Source: an uncultured Bacteroidia bacterium
GTDB lineage: Bacteria; Bacteroidota; Bacteroidia; Bacteroidales; UBA932
Reading direction: 5' to 3'
Length of the DNA: 6,981 nt
Assembly (NCBI GenBank): GCA_902767355.1
Contig: CACXHG010000044.1
Coordinates: forward strand, 1-6,981
Of the stretch, positions 1-6,230 are shown one piece after another. A program made the position numbers and the translations under genes. A model generated the notes under the pieces. The model saw nothing but the letters and a program-made list of their open reading frames with translations, had not been told where the DNA came from and ran no database searches. Each line of letters opens with the position of its first letter. Position 1 is the first letter of the stretch.

Positions 1-1
1 A

Positions 2-304
2 GTGCACTACATTTGCGGCACCGAAGCCGAACTCATCGAATGGGGCCTGTTCTCCAAGAACGGCATCTTCGACGCCGGTAAGCTGGGCGACCTGGCCGGC
101 ACGGCTGCCGACTTCAAGAGCTTCGACCGCCGCCGCGTGGCAAAGGTTCCCACCAACGGCAAGCGCATCAAGCTGCTCACCAACCACCCCGAGAACAGCT
201 ACACCATCGAGATCGAGGACGACGGCACCGAGAGCATAGTCATCACCGACCGCGACAACTTCTGGAGCATCTCCCGCTACCTGGTGGTCCGCGTCAAGAG
301 ATAG
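2..304 (+). CDS. C-terminal part of a Bacteroidota protein of unknown function (5' end outside window)
   Basis: The reading frame is open from the left edge to TAG at 302-304. The first in-frame codon, GTG at 2-4, is most likely an internal valine, so the true start lies upstream. The visible 100 residues are soluble, with no membrane segment. They begin VHYICGTEAELIEWGLFSKNG and later contain KLLTNHPENSY, IVITDRDNFW and SRYLVVRVKR at the C-terminus. From memory, this pattern (a xYxIGT-KEL-x-x-GL start, then K-LLT-HP-x-x-SY and FWx-SKYLV near the end) is the C-terminal domain of a Bacteroidota family whose N-terminal part is a coiled coil, often lipoprotein-like. I know of no established function. 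The gene converges on the WYL regulator with a 12-base gap, so the two are separate transcription units. The reading frame is very confident; the family resemblance is moderate and rests on recall. Confidence 0.8.
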   Translation: MHYICGTEAELIEWGLFSKNGIFDAGKLGDLAGTAADFKSFDRRRVAKVPTNGKRIKLLTNHPENSYTIEIEDDGTESIVITDRDNFWSISRYLVVRVKR

Positions 305-316
305 AAATCCGGCAGT

Positions 317-1297
317 TTACCGTTCATTATAATTAGCCGCACTGTCAGAGATGGTTGCGGCTATTTCTTTTACGTATTTGGCCGGAGAGAGCACCTTCAC
401 GGAGGCTCCGTAAGAAAGCAGTTTGCTGGTGAAGTCGGCCGTCGGGTGGATGTGGTAGGCAAAATCCGCATAGGGCCCGTCGCCCTCTACCGTGGCCACC
501 TCTACCTGCGAGGAGTGCAGCGGCAGCGAACGGAAAAAGTTTATGAACTGCTCTCCGAACACGCGGATGCGGATGTCCATCAGCGGCACGCTCTCGTCTA
601 TGATCACCCCGTAATAGTCCCGGAAATAATCGTCAGGAGTCTTGACCTTCTTGCGCTTGCGGAAAAAATCCTTGAGGACCTTTGCATCGTAGCTCTCCCC
701 CGTAGGTATGCAGGAGGCAATGCGGTCCAGGCCGTAGAGGCGGCTGTCGTCGGCCTCCACGCAGTAAGAGAGCATATACCAGCGCTGCTCCCTGAGTTTG
801 AGGCAGTAAGGATGTACAGTGGAAACCCTGGCCCGGGCCCCCGGCTTGAAGCTTTTATGCTCTATGCGCAGCACCTTGCAGGTGCGGATTGCCTGCATGA
901 TGACGCCCAGCACGGCTCCGCCGGAAGACGGGATATCCTCCAGCAGTATGCGGTCTGAAAAATCTCCGCCACGCATCACCGCCTCGTTTATGCTGAGCGA
1001 GTTGAGCAGCAGCTGCTTGACCTGGCCCAGCTGCAGGGACTCCTCCTGCGCAATCCTGTAGCAGAACTGCCCGCCCAGGCGGACCACTTCCAGGGTAATC
1101 CCGAACAGGCTCTCTATCTCGCACTTATAATTATAGAAGGTCTTGCGGGGAATCTCGCTCTCGTGGTTCTCATTATAGATACAATGCTCCCACAGGCGGT
1201 TGATTTCGCTGCGGGACAACCCTCCCTCGCCGGCTTCTGCAATATTGTTCAGCAGCCAGATATACCTGGCGATTAAAGAAGAAGTATCAGTTTTCAT
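317..1297 (-). CDS. WYL-domain transcriptional regulator (HTH + WYL + C-terminal WCX-like region)
   Basis: A 326-residue, probably DNA-binding, cytoplasmic regulator. Residues about 8-80 look like the winged-helix N-terminal domain of this family (IARYIWLLNNIAEAGEGGLS, then RKTFYNYKCEIESLFG). The WYL domain spans roughly 125-200: HPYCLKLREQRWYMLSY, with W173-Y174-M175 as the WYL core (M replacing L), then the conserved LDRI at 190-193. Residues about 228-315 (YYGVIIDES, then IRIRVFGEQF to SYGASVKVLSP) fit the C-terminal extension often called WCX. WYL domains are thought to sense nucleic-acid or nucleotide ligands, and many family members control their own or nearby genes; the target here is unknown. 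The ATG at 1297 is secure because an in-frame TAA lies just upstream (1309-1307). The gene runs in the same direction as the atp operon, 144 bases downstream of it, and converges with the left-hand gene. A terminator-like hairpin abuts the start codon. No transposon or defence genes are visible nearby. Confidence 0.92.
   Translation of the reverse strand: MKTDTSSLIARYIWLLNNIAEAGEGGLSRSEINRLWEHCIYNENHESEIPRKTFYNYKCEIESLFGITLEVVRLGGQFCYRIAQEESLQLGQVKQLLLNSLSINEAVMRGGDFSDRILLEDIPSSGGAVLGVIMQAIRTCKVLRIEHKSFKPGARARVSTVHPYCLKLREQRWYMLSYCVEADDSRLYGLDRIASCIPTGESYDAKVLKDFFRKRKKVKTPDDYFRDYYGVIIDESVPLMDIRIRVFGEQFINFFRSLPLHSSQVEVATVEGDGPYADFAYHIHPTADFTSKLLSYGASVKVLSPAKYVKEIAATISDSAANYNER
334..371 (+). 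terminator. Probable intrinsic terminator of the left-hand gene, inside the WYL coding region
   Basis: A perfect 8-base inverted repeat, TAGCCGCA (334-341) and TGCGGCTA (356-363), encloses a 14-base loop and is followed by TTTCTTTT (364-371). A GC-rich stem followed by a T-rich run is the signature of a Rho-independent terminator acting on plus-strand transcripts. It begins 30 bases after the stop codon at 304. On the minus strand the stem is followed by ATTATAATG, not a T-run, so it should act in one direction only. It lies within the last codons of the convergent regulator gene. Confidence 0.65.
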
Positions 1298-1333
1298 AAA
1301 AAAATATTAGTGCGTCATTATTTGACACACTAA
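1298..1333 (-). terminator. Hairpin plus T-tract between atpG and the WYL gene; atp operon terminator, possibly also a WYL leader element or operator
   Basis: Arms TTAGTGCGTCA (1307-1317) and TGACACACTAA (1323-1333) are inverted repeats with 10 of 11 positions matching and a 5-base spacer. Read as minus-strand RNA, the one mismatch becomes a G-U wobble, giving a continuous 11-pair stem with loop AAUAA followed by UAUUUUUUU. That is the form of an intrinsic terminator for transcripts coming from atpG, whose stop codon lies 108 bases upstream of the stem. In the plus direction the same position is a C-A mismatch and no T-run follows, which favours a role in minus-strand RNA. The near-perfect dyad could also be a protein-binding operator, and it covers the region just upstream of the WYL ATG at 1297. 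Structure is seen directly; function is inferred. Confidence 0.65.
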
Positions 1334-1344
1334 GTAACGAATTT

Positions 1345-1368
1345 TGTATCAGAAAACAAAACGATACA
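1345..1368. repeat. Small inverted repeat in the atpG-WYL intergenic region
   Basis: TGTATC (1345-1350) and GATACA (1363-1368) form a perfect 6-base inverted repeat with a 12-base A-rich spacer, just upstream of the possible micropeptide start at 1372. GTATCAG also recurs as a direct copy at 1284-1290 and 1346-1352. The arms are short and AT-rich, so this could be chance. If real it could be a regulator half-site pair or a weak RNA hairpin. Confidence 0.3.
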
Positions 1369-1371
1369 GCC

Positions 1372-1434
1372 ATGAAACTTTTTATTGCACTCGCAATTAT
1401 CGCCGCAAGTATAATCTTCGGCTCCCAGGACTAA
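1372..1434 (+). CDS. Possible 20-residue hydrophobic micropeptide
   Basis: ATG at 1372 to TAA at 1432-1434 encodes 20 residues beginning MKLFIALAIIAASIIFG and ending SQD. It has a lysine at position 2, about 14 hydrophobic residues and a polar end, which is the layout of a one-pass membrane peptide or of a bare signal-peptide hydrophobic core. It points away from the WYL gene and converges on atpG, stopping 7 bases short of the atpG stop codon. No Shine-Dalgarno sequence is present, which is normal for Bacteroidota. I see no convincing promoter: a TTGACA at 1322-1327 lacks a good partner element. It could be a genuine small protein, the remnant of a lost secreted-protein gene, or a chance open frame. 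Sequence alone cannot decide. Confidence 0.28.
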   Translation: MKLFIALAIIAASIIFGSQD

Positions 1435-1441
1435 ACCGCTT

Positions 1442-2299
1442 CTAAGCCAGTTTGGAATTGGAAATGTCCGTAAGCTCTTCCGTGATGACCTGCTGGCGCT
1501 GCTTGTTGTAGGTGAGCATCAGCTGCTGCAGAAGATCCTGGGCATTGTCGCTGGCAGTCTGCATCGCAATCATGCGGCAGGCGTTCTCGCTGGCGTTGCT
1601 GCTCAGAAGGGTCGCATACATATCCGTGCGCATAGCCAGCGGCAGCAACTGCTCCACCACTTCGGCCGCGGACGGCTCCACTATCAGGTCCGGGTCGGCA
1701 TCTTGGGCTGCAGCGCCGTCAAAACCGCCGGCCACCGGCAGCCAATCCTGAAGCTCAATGCTCTGCCGCGAGGCCGAATGATAGTGCATATAGAGCAGCT
1801 TCACCCCGGCGAACCTGCCGCCGGTAAAGCCGTCTATCAGATGCTGCGCCAGGGAAGCCATGTCGTCGTAGGAAAGCTTGTCGCCATAGGCGACATAATC
1901 CGTACACAGCTGATAACCAGCCTTCCGGGACAACTTCGACACCTTCTCTCCCACCGGATAAACCACGACGGACCGTCCGGCGGATTCCAGAGCCTTGACC
2001 TCCTGCTCCAAAGCCTTGAAGATATTGGCATTATAGCTGCCGCAAAGGGCGGTATTGGAAGAGAATACCACCAGGGCAACCTTGCCGGAAGCCTGGGTGC
2101 CGGCAAGAGGCGTGGCCGAAATATAATCTTTCAGGCTGGCAAGGATTGCATAAAGCGCGCTCTTATAGGCATCCAGGCCGCCCACCATCTTTTGCGCCTT
2201 GCGCAGTTTGGCGGAGGCCACCATCTTCATCGCCTGCGTGATCTTGAGCGTACTGCTCACAGACGATATCCTGGCCTTTATTTCTTTAAGCGATGCCAT
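1442..2299 (-). CDS. atpG: F1Fo ATP synthase gamma subunit (central rotor shaft)
   Basis: Gamma is the coiled-coil shaft inside the alpha3-beta3 head. It turns with the c-ring and drives the conformational changes that make ATP. The 285 residues match the usual bacterial length. The N-terminal helix reads MASLKEIKARISSVSSTLKI then TQAMKMVASAKLRKAQ (1-36). The middle domain holds VVFSSNTALCGSYNANIFK (77-95), the form of the conserved LCG segment common in Bacteroidota. The C-terminal helix holds NASENACRMIAMQTASDNA (235-253) and LTYNKQRQQVITEEL (262-276). The last residues, ITEELTDISNSKLA, depart from the family signature, which usually ends with Gly-Ala where Ser-Lys stands here. The ATG follows the atpA stop after 11 bases (CCCCAAGGCAA, with a weak AAGG). 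It is the last gene of the operon; no structural gene follows before the terminator-like hairpin at 1298-1333. Confidence 0.97.
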   Translation of the reverse strand: MASLKEIKARISSVSSTLKITQAMKMVASAKLRKAQKMVGGLDAYKSALYAILASLKDYISATPLAGTQASGKVALVVFSSNTALCGSYNANIFKALEQEVKALESAGRSVVVYPVGEKVSKLSRKAGYQLCTDYVAYGDKLSYDDMASLAQHLIDGFTGGRFAGVKLLYMHYHSASRQSIELQDWLPVAGGFDGAAAQDADPDLIVEPSAAEVVEQLLPLAMRTDMYATLLSSNASENACRMIAMQTASDNAQDLLQQLMLTYNKQRQQVITEELTDISNSKLA

Positions 2300-2310
2300 T
2301 TGCCTTGGGG

Positions 2311-3891
2311 TTAATTATTCAGGATGGAGTCGCACACGGCAGAGGCGGCGCTGCGGATGGCAGCTTCCACGTCGGCCGAAATGCCTTCGGTGCGGATGCG
2401 GTCAAAAGTGTCGCCGGCGGCGAGATTCTCCAGAAGCAACTGCTCGAAATCGGGAACCTTTTCCAGCGGAATATCTTTCATAAGCGCCTGCGTGCCGCAA
2501 TAAAGCACTGCCACCTGCCGTTCTACCGGCATCACTGCGTGCAGCGGCTGTATCAGCAGGCGGGTATTCTTGCGTCCCTTGTCCAGGGTCATCATGGAGA
2601 TGGCGTCCATGTCGCTGCTGTATTTGCTGAAAGCCTCCAGCTCGCGATATTGGGCCTGGGCAATCTTGAGCGTGCCGGCCACCTTCTTCATGGACTTGGT
2701 CTGGGCGTTGCCGCCGACGCGGGACACGGAGATACCGACATTGATCGCCGGGCGGTTACCCTGGTTGAAGAGGTCCGTTTCCAGGAATATCTGGCCGTCT
2801 GTGATGGAAATCACATTGGTGGGGATATAAGCAGAAACGTCGCCTGCCTGCGTTTCTATAATCGGCAGCGCGGTGAGCGAGCCGCCGGCTTTGACGCGGC
2901 CCTTCATGCTCTCCGGCAGGTCGTTCATCATCTCGGCAACCTCCTGCTGCTCAATGATTTTAGCAGCGCGCTCGAGCAGCCTGGAGTGCAGGTAGAAAAT
3001 ATCGCCGGGGTATGCCTCGCGGCCCGAGGGGCGGCGCAGGATCAGCGAAATCTCACGGTAGGCCACGGCCTGCTTGCTAAGGTCGTCGTAAATGACCAGC
3101 GCATGGCGCCCCGTGTCGCGGAAATACTCGCCCAGGGCGGCGCCGGCGAAGGGAGCGTAGTATCGCAGCGCGGCGCTGTCGCCGGCAGTGGCGGCAATCA
3201 CCACGGTATAGTCCATAGCCTTGTGGGCTCGCAGCGTCTCCACGGTAGTGGCCACTGTAGAGGCCTTCTGGCCTATGGCGACATAGATGCAGTACACCGG
3301 GTCGCCGGCCTCGTAGCCGGCCCTCTGATTGATGATAGTATCTATCGCAATGGAAGTCTTGCCCGTCTGACGGTCGCCGATAATCAGCTCACGCTGGCCG
3401 CGGCCAATCGGGATCATGGAATCGATGGCCTTGATGCCGGTCTGCAGGGGTTCGGTCACGGGCTGGCGGAAAATCACGCCGGGGGCCTTGCGCTCCAGCG
3501 GCATGCGGAAAGACTCTCCGCTGAGAGGGCCGCCGCCATCGAGAGTGTCGCCCAGCGGAGTGATGACCCTGCCCAACATGGACTCCCGCACATCGATAGA
3601 GGCCGTGCGGTTGGTGCGCCGCACGATGTCGCCTTCTTTGATGATGTCCGTGGGGCCGAGCAACACGGCGCCCACATTGTCCACCTCGAGGTTCATGACC
3701 ACGGCTTTCTCGCCGTTTTCAAACTCCAGCAGCTCTCCGGCGCGGGCGGCATTCAGGCCCCAGATGCGGACCACTCCGTCGCTCACGGTAAGCACCTCCC
3801 CCACCTCTTCTGTCTTGGCGCCAAGATCGGCCTGCCGCAGTTCTTCGAGCAGCACTTTTGATATTTCAGAGGGTCTAAGATTCTCTTCCAT
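2311..3891 (-). CDS. atpA: F1Fo ATP synthase alpha subunit
   Basis: Alpha alternates with beta in the F1 hexamer, carries the non-catalytic nucleotide sites and supplies the arginine finger to the catalytic ones. The 526 residues are full length. The N-terminal beta-barrel spans about 28-95, including [20 protein letters not shown]. The Walker A loop GDRQTGKTS is at 172-180 (K178, T179), and the Walker B strand ALVIYDD at 264-270. The conserved [20 protein letters not shown] occupies 286-305. The alpha/beta family signature [10 protein letters not shown] is at 381-390, followed at once by R391, the expected arginine finger in [24 protein letters not shown] (342-360) is also strongly conserved. 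The C-terminal helical domain fills the rest. The start ATG shares one base with the atpH stop (TAATG at 3893-3889), implying translational coupling. A long open frame on the opposite strand is a composition shadow. Confidence 0.99.
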   Translation of the reverse strand: MEENLRPSEISKVLLEELRQADLGAKTEEVGEVLTVSDGVVRIWGLNAARAGELLEFENGEKAVVMNLEVDNVGAVLLGPTDIIKEGDIVRRTNRTASIDVRESMLGRVITPLGDTLDGGGPLSGESFRMPLERKAPGVIFRQPVTEPLQTGIKAIDSMIPIGRGQRELIIGDRQTGKTSIAIDTIINQRAGYEAGDPVYCIYVAIGQKASTVATTVETLRAHKAMDYTVVIAATAGDSAALRYYAPFAGAALGEYFRDTGRHALVIYDDLSKQAVAYREISLILRRPSGREAYPGDIFYLHSRLLERAAKIIEQQEVAEMMNDLPESMKGRVKAGGSLTALPIIETQAGDVSAYIPTNVISITDGQIFLETDLFNQGNRPAINVGISVSRVGGNAQTKSMKKVAGTLKIAQAQYRELEAFSKYSSDMDAISMMTLDKGRKNTRLLIQPLHAVMPVERQVAVLYCGTQALMKDIPLEKVPDFEQLLLENLAAGDTFDRIRTEGISADVEAAIRSAASAVCDSILNN

Positions 3892-4433
3892 TAAATAATT
3901 CGCTTCTGATTTGTTTCAAATACTTTCTTCAGATCGTTGATCTGGCGCAGCACGCTGGCGTCCAGACGACGGTCCTCAACCATATAAATAAAGCCGCCGA
4001 TAATAGTGGGGTCGGTCTTGACAATAAACTCCACGCTCTCGGCCCCGGTGGATTCCCTGGTGATGGCCTCCAACTTTTCAAGCAGGGCCTCAGAGGGTTC
4101 CGCGGCCACTGTAAGCTGCACGTTCACAATGTTGTTGGCCTTCTTATAGGCGGAGATATATGACTGCAGTATAAAGCGGAGCCGCGCCTCGCGCCGGTGG
4201 GCCAGAACCAGGTCCAGAAAGCGGCTGAACGCCGGGCAGGCATCCGGCACCGCCTCGGACAGCACGCGCCGTTTGTCGGCGGCGGCAATCGGAGAGCGCA
4301 TATATTCCGCAAGCGAAGGCAGCAGAGAGAGCAGCGCGACGGCATTGCCGTAGCACTCGCGCTCACAAGAAAGTTCGCGAGCATACAACTCCAGCGCCTT
4401 GCCGTATCTTGCAGCTATGAGTCCGCCGTTCAT
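3891..4433 (-). CDS. atpH: F1Fo ATP synthase delta subunit (stator cap)
   Basis: Delta (the bacterial counterpart of mitochondrial OSCP) sits on top of F1 and ties the alpha N-termini to the peripheral b stalk, so the head does not spin with the rotor. The 180 residues are the usual length. The N-terminal helical bundle covers about 1-105, with the typical [11 protein letters not shown] at 8-18 and ADKRRVLSE at 52-60. The best-conserved part is the C-terminal signature [20 protein letters not shown] at 139-158, followed by [12 protein letters not shown]. The ATG at 4433 lies 6 bases after the atpF stop (TGA then TAGGGA). The stop overlaps the atpA start as TAATG. Confidence 0.97.
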   Translation of the reverse strand: MNGGLIAARYGKALELYARELSCERECYGNAVALLSLLPSLAEYMRSPIAAADKRRVLSEAVPDACPAFSRFLDLVLAHRREARLRFILQSYISAYKKANNIVNVQLTVAAEPSEALLEKLEAITRESTGAESVEFIVKTDPTIIGGFIYMVEDRRLDASVLRQINDLKKVFETNQKRII

Positions 4434-4439
4434 TCCCTA

Positions 4440-4937
4440 TCAGCTGTTTTGCGCCGCCTCGTCGGCAAAAATCTCCTGGAGGGACTGTTGTGCCTGCTTC
4501 TCGTCTAGCTGGCCGCGGAGCACCTTGGTCGCCATCTGCACGGCAATCATGGCCACTTCGCCGCGGGCGCTGGCCAGTATGGCCTCCTTCTCCTGCTCTG
4601 CCTGCTGCTTGGCTTCGGCAACGATGCGCGCAGCCTCCTCACCGGCCTTCTCCTTGGCCTCGGCCAGAATCTGGTCGCGGCCGGCGGCGGCTTCTTTCAG
4701 GATCTCGACCTTCTGCCGCTCTGCCTGGGCGATGAGCCGCTCTCCCTCGGCCTGGATGCCGGCTATGCGCGCCTCGGCGGCCTTGGCTGCATCGAGCTGA
4801 GTATCAATATACTGCTCACGCTTGCGCACCGAACCCAGAATTGCCGGGAAGGCAAACTTTGCCAGCACGAAGAAGACCACCGCAAAGGCGAGGGTCATCC
4901 AGAACAGCAGTCCGCCGGATGGTGTGAGCAGTCCCAT
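4440..4937 (-). CDS. atpF: F1Fo ATP synthase b subunit (peripheral stalk)
   Basis: Subunit b forms the dimeric peripheral stalk that holds F1 against rotation and links it through delta to subunit a in the membrane. The 165 residues are typical. One N-terminal membrane helix spans about 9-32 (LLFWMTLAFAVVFFVLAKFAF). A long charged helix rich in Ala, Glu, Lys and Gln follows from about residue 36 to 150, as expected for the stalk's coiled coil. Only one b gene is present, so the stalk should be a homodimer, unlike the b/b' pair of cyanobacteria and alphaproteobacteria. The ATG at 4937 shares one base with the atpE stop (TAATG at 4939-4935). The sequence of b is poorly conserved, so the call rests on membrane topology, composition and operon position. 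Confidence 0.96.
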   Translation of the reverse strand: MGLLTPSGGLLFWMTLAFAVVFFVLAKFAFPAILGSVRKREQYIDTQLDAAKAAEARIAGIQAEGERLIAQAERQKVEILKEAAAGRDQILAEAKEKAGEEAARIVAEAKQQAEQEKEAILASARGEVAMIAVQMATKVLRGQLDEKQAQQSLQEIFADEAAQNS

Positions 4938-5149
4938 TAGAGAGCCATGAAGCAGACAACGACTGCGAACAGAGCCACACCCTCGATAAGGGCAGCCACG
5001 ATAATCATAGAGCTACGGATGTTGTCGGCAGACTCGGGCTGGCGGGCGATAGCCTCCATTGCAGATTTACCGATTTTGCTGATACCGAAAGCGGCACCGA
5101 AAACGCACAATGCTGCACCAATTGCGGCAGCTACTTTTGCAAGTTCCAT
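4937..5149 (-). CDS. atpE: F1Fo ATP synthase c subunit (proton-carrying rotor ring)
   Basis: Subunit c is a 70-residue hairpin of two membrane helices that assembles into the rotating ring. Helix 1 covers about 4-28, the polar loop contains the hallmark R36-Q37-P38, and helix 2 covers about 47-70. The ion-binding carboxylate is E56 in ALIEGVALF. The residue after E56 is Gly, not the Ser or Thr of sodium-binding rings, and the helix-1 position that is Gln in sodium types is I23. Both point to proton use. Helix 1 reads VFGAAFGISKIG, so two of the usual four glycines of the GxGxGxG packing motif are replaced (G18, A20, G22, S24). The gene is preceded by the only sizeable gap in the operon, 41 AT-rich bases, consistent with boosted translation for a multi-copy subunit. 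Confidence 0.98.
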   Translation of the reverse strand: MELAKVAAAIGAALCVFGAAFGISKIGKSAMEAIARQPESADNIRSSMIIVAALIEGVALFAVVVCFMAL

Positions 5150-5190
5150 AGTTAATTAAATATTAATAGTTTACAAATAATTATCTCATT
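5150..5190 (-). promoter_or_regulatory. AT-rich atpB-atpE leader, likely translation enhancer for atpE
   Basis: These 41 bases between the atpB stop and the atpE ATG contain only 5 G or C, while the flanking genes are GC-rich. Every other visible atp junction is an overlap or a gap of 11 bases or less. The segment has no Shine-Dalgarno sequence and no stable hairpin, only weak A/T palindromes such as TTAATTAA at 5152-5159. An unstructured A/U-rich leader is the kind of site known to favour strong initiation in Bacteroidota, and in E. coli the atpE leader is a known translation enhancer. I see no good Bacteroidota promoter (-33 TTTG with a correctly spaced -7 TAnnTTTG). The role is inferred. 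Confidence 0.5.
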
Positions 5191-6230
5191 TTAATGCTCC
5201 TGCGCCAGGCCTATAAACACGGCCGAGAGCATAGTAAAAACATAAGCCTGGATATATGCCACAAGCAACTCCAGGAAATTCATAAATATCATGAAGAACA
5301 CACTCACAGCCGTCATGGAGCTGTTGAGCGCGACACCCATGTGCGCGGTCACGAAAATAATGCTGCAGATGCTCAGGATAATCGAGTGGCCGGCAAAAAT
5401 GTTTGCAAAAAGTCGCATCATCAGGGCGAAAGGCTTGGTAAAAATGCCTATGATCTCGATGAGCGGCATAATCGGGATGGCCTTCAGGAAGATGGGCACA
5501 TCCGGCCAGAAAATATCCTTGTAATAGTGCTTGCTTCCGAAAAGGTTCACCGCCAGCATCGTGGCGAAGGCCATGAAGAAAGTGACGGTGATGTTGCCGG
5601 TGACATTGGCCCCGCCGGGGAAAAATGGTATCAGCCCCAGCAGATTGGCCACGAAAATAAAGAAGAAGGCCGTGAGCAGATACGGGGCAAACTTAAGATA
5701 ATTCTCTCCCACACAAGGCTTTATGATGCCGTTCATAATGGAGTCTATCTGCCACTCCATAATGCCGGCCAGGCCTTTGGGGCAGTAATCCACCTCGTCG
5801 CGCTTCTTATATGCGCGGGCCGTGACCAGAAAAAGCACCATCACCACCAGCAGCGCCAGTATCGCTCCGCAGGCGGTCTTGGTCAGGGACAGATCCAGCG
5901 GGCGCTTCTGCACGCCGGCGACATCCTCCACAATCTTATTCTTGTATTTGCCCTCTTTGGCTATATACAGGCCCTCGTAAGACGCCCCTTCGTGGCAGAT
6001 TTTATCTGACATGAATACATGCCAGCCGGTGGAAGAACGCACGATAACCGGCAGCGGCACGGCAATCTCATGCCCCTTGACGGAAGTTATCTCCCAGATA
6101 TAGGAGTCCATCAGATGCTCCATGACCATCTCCTTGGGGCTGAAGGCTTCTTCCGCCCCGGAGGCAAGAGCCTTGGCGGGCGAAGCAAGCGCCAGCAGCA
6201 GAGAGAGAATATATATGAGAGCCCTGTTCA

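Noticed and set aside
305..316. Regulatory element between the convergent stop codons
   Set aside because: Only 12 bases with no symmetry; the terminator signal for the left-hand gene lies further right, inside the WYL gene.
446..958. 170-codon plus-strand open frame opposite the WYL gene
   Set aside because: It is antisense to a recognisable WYL domain, shows no domain features of its own and sits in a codon phase that commonly gives false frames.
1322..1346. Promoter for the micropeptide: TTGACA at 1322-1327, or TTTG at 1321-1324 with GAATTTTG at 1339-1346
   Set aside because: The TTGACA has no good -10 element at 17 bases. The Bacteroidota-type pair has a mismatch and a 14-base spacing where about 19-21 is expected.
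2300..2310. Shine-Dalgarno site before atpG (AAGG in CCCCAAGGCAA)
   Set aside because: Weak match, and Bacteroidota rarely use Shine-Dalgarno pairing, so it does not help decide the start.
2293..3861. 522-codon plus-strand open frame opposite atpA
   Set aside because: It lies entirely antisense to a fully conserved alpha subunit. Its translation is His/Gly/Ala/Gln-rich with no recognisable domain, as expected from the reverse of GC-rich codons.
5194..6009. 271-codon plus-strand open frame opposite atpB
   Set aside because: It is antisense to the conserved a subunit; its product is His/Gln-rich with no membrane or domain pattern.
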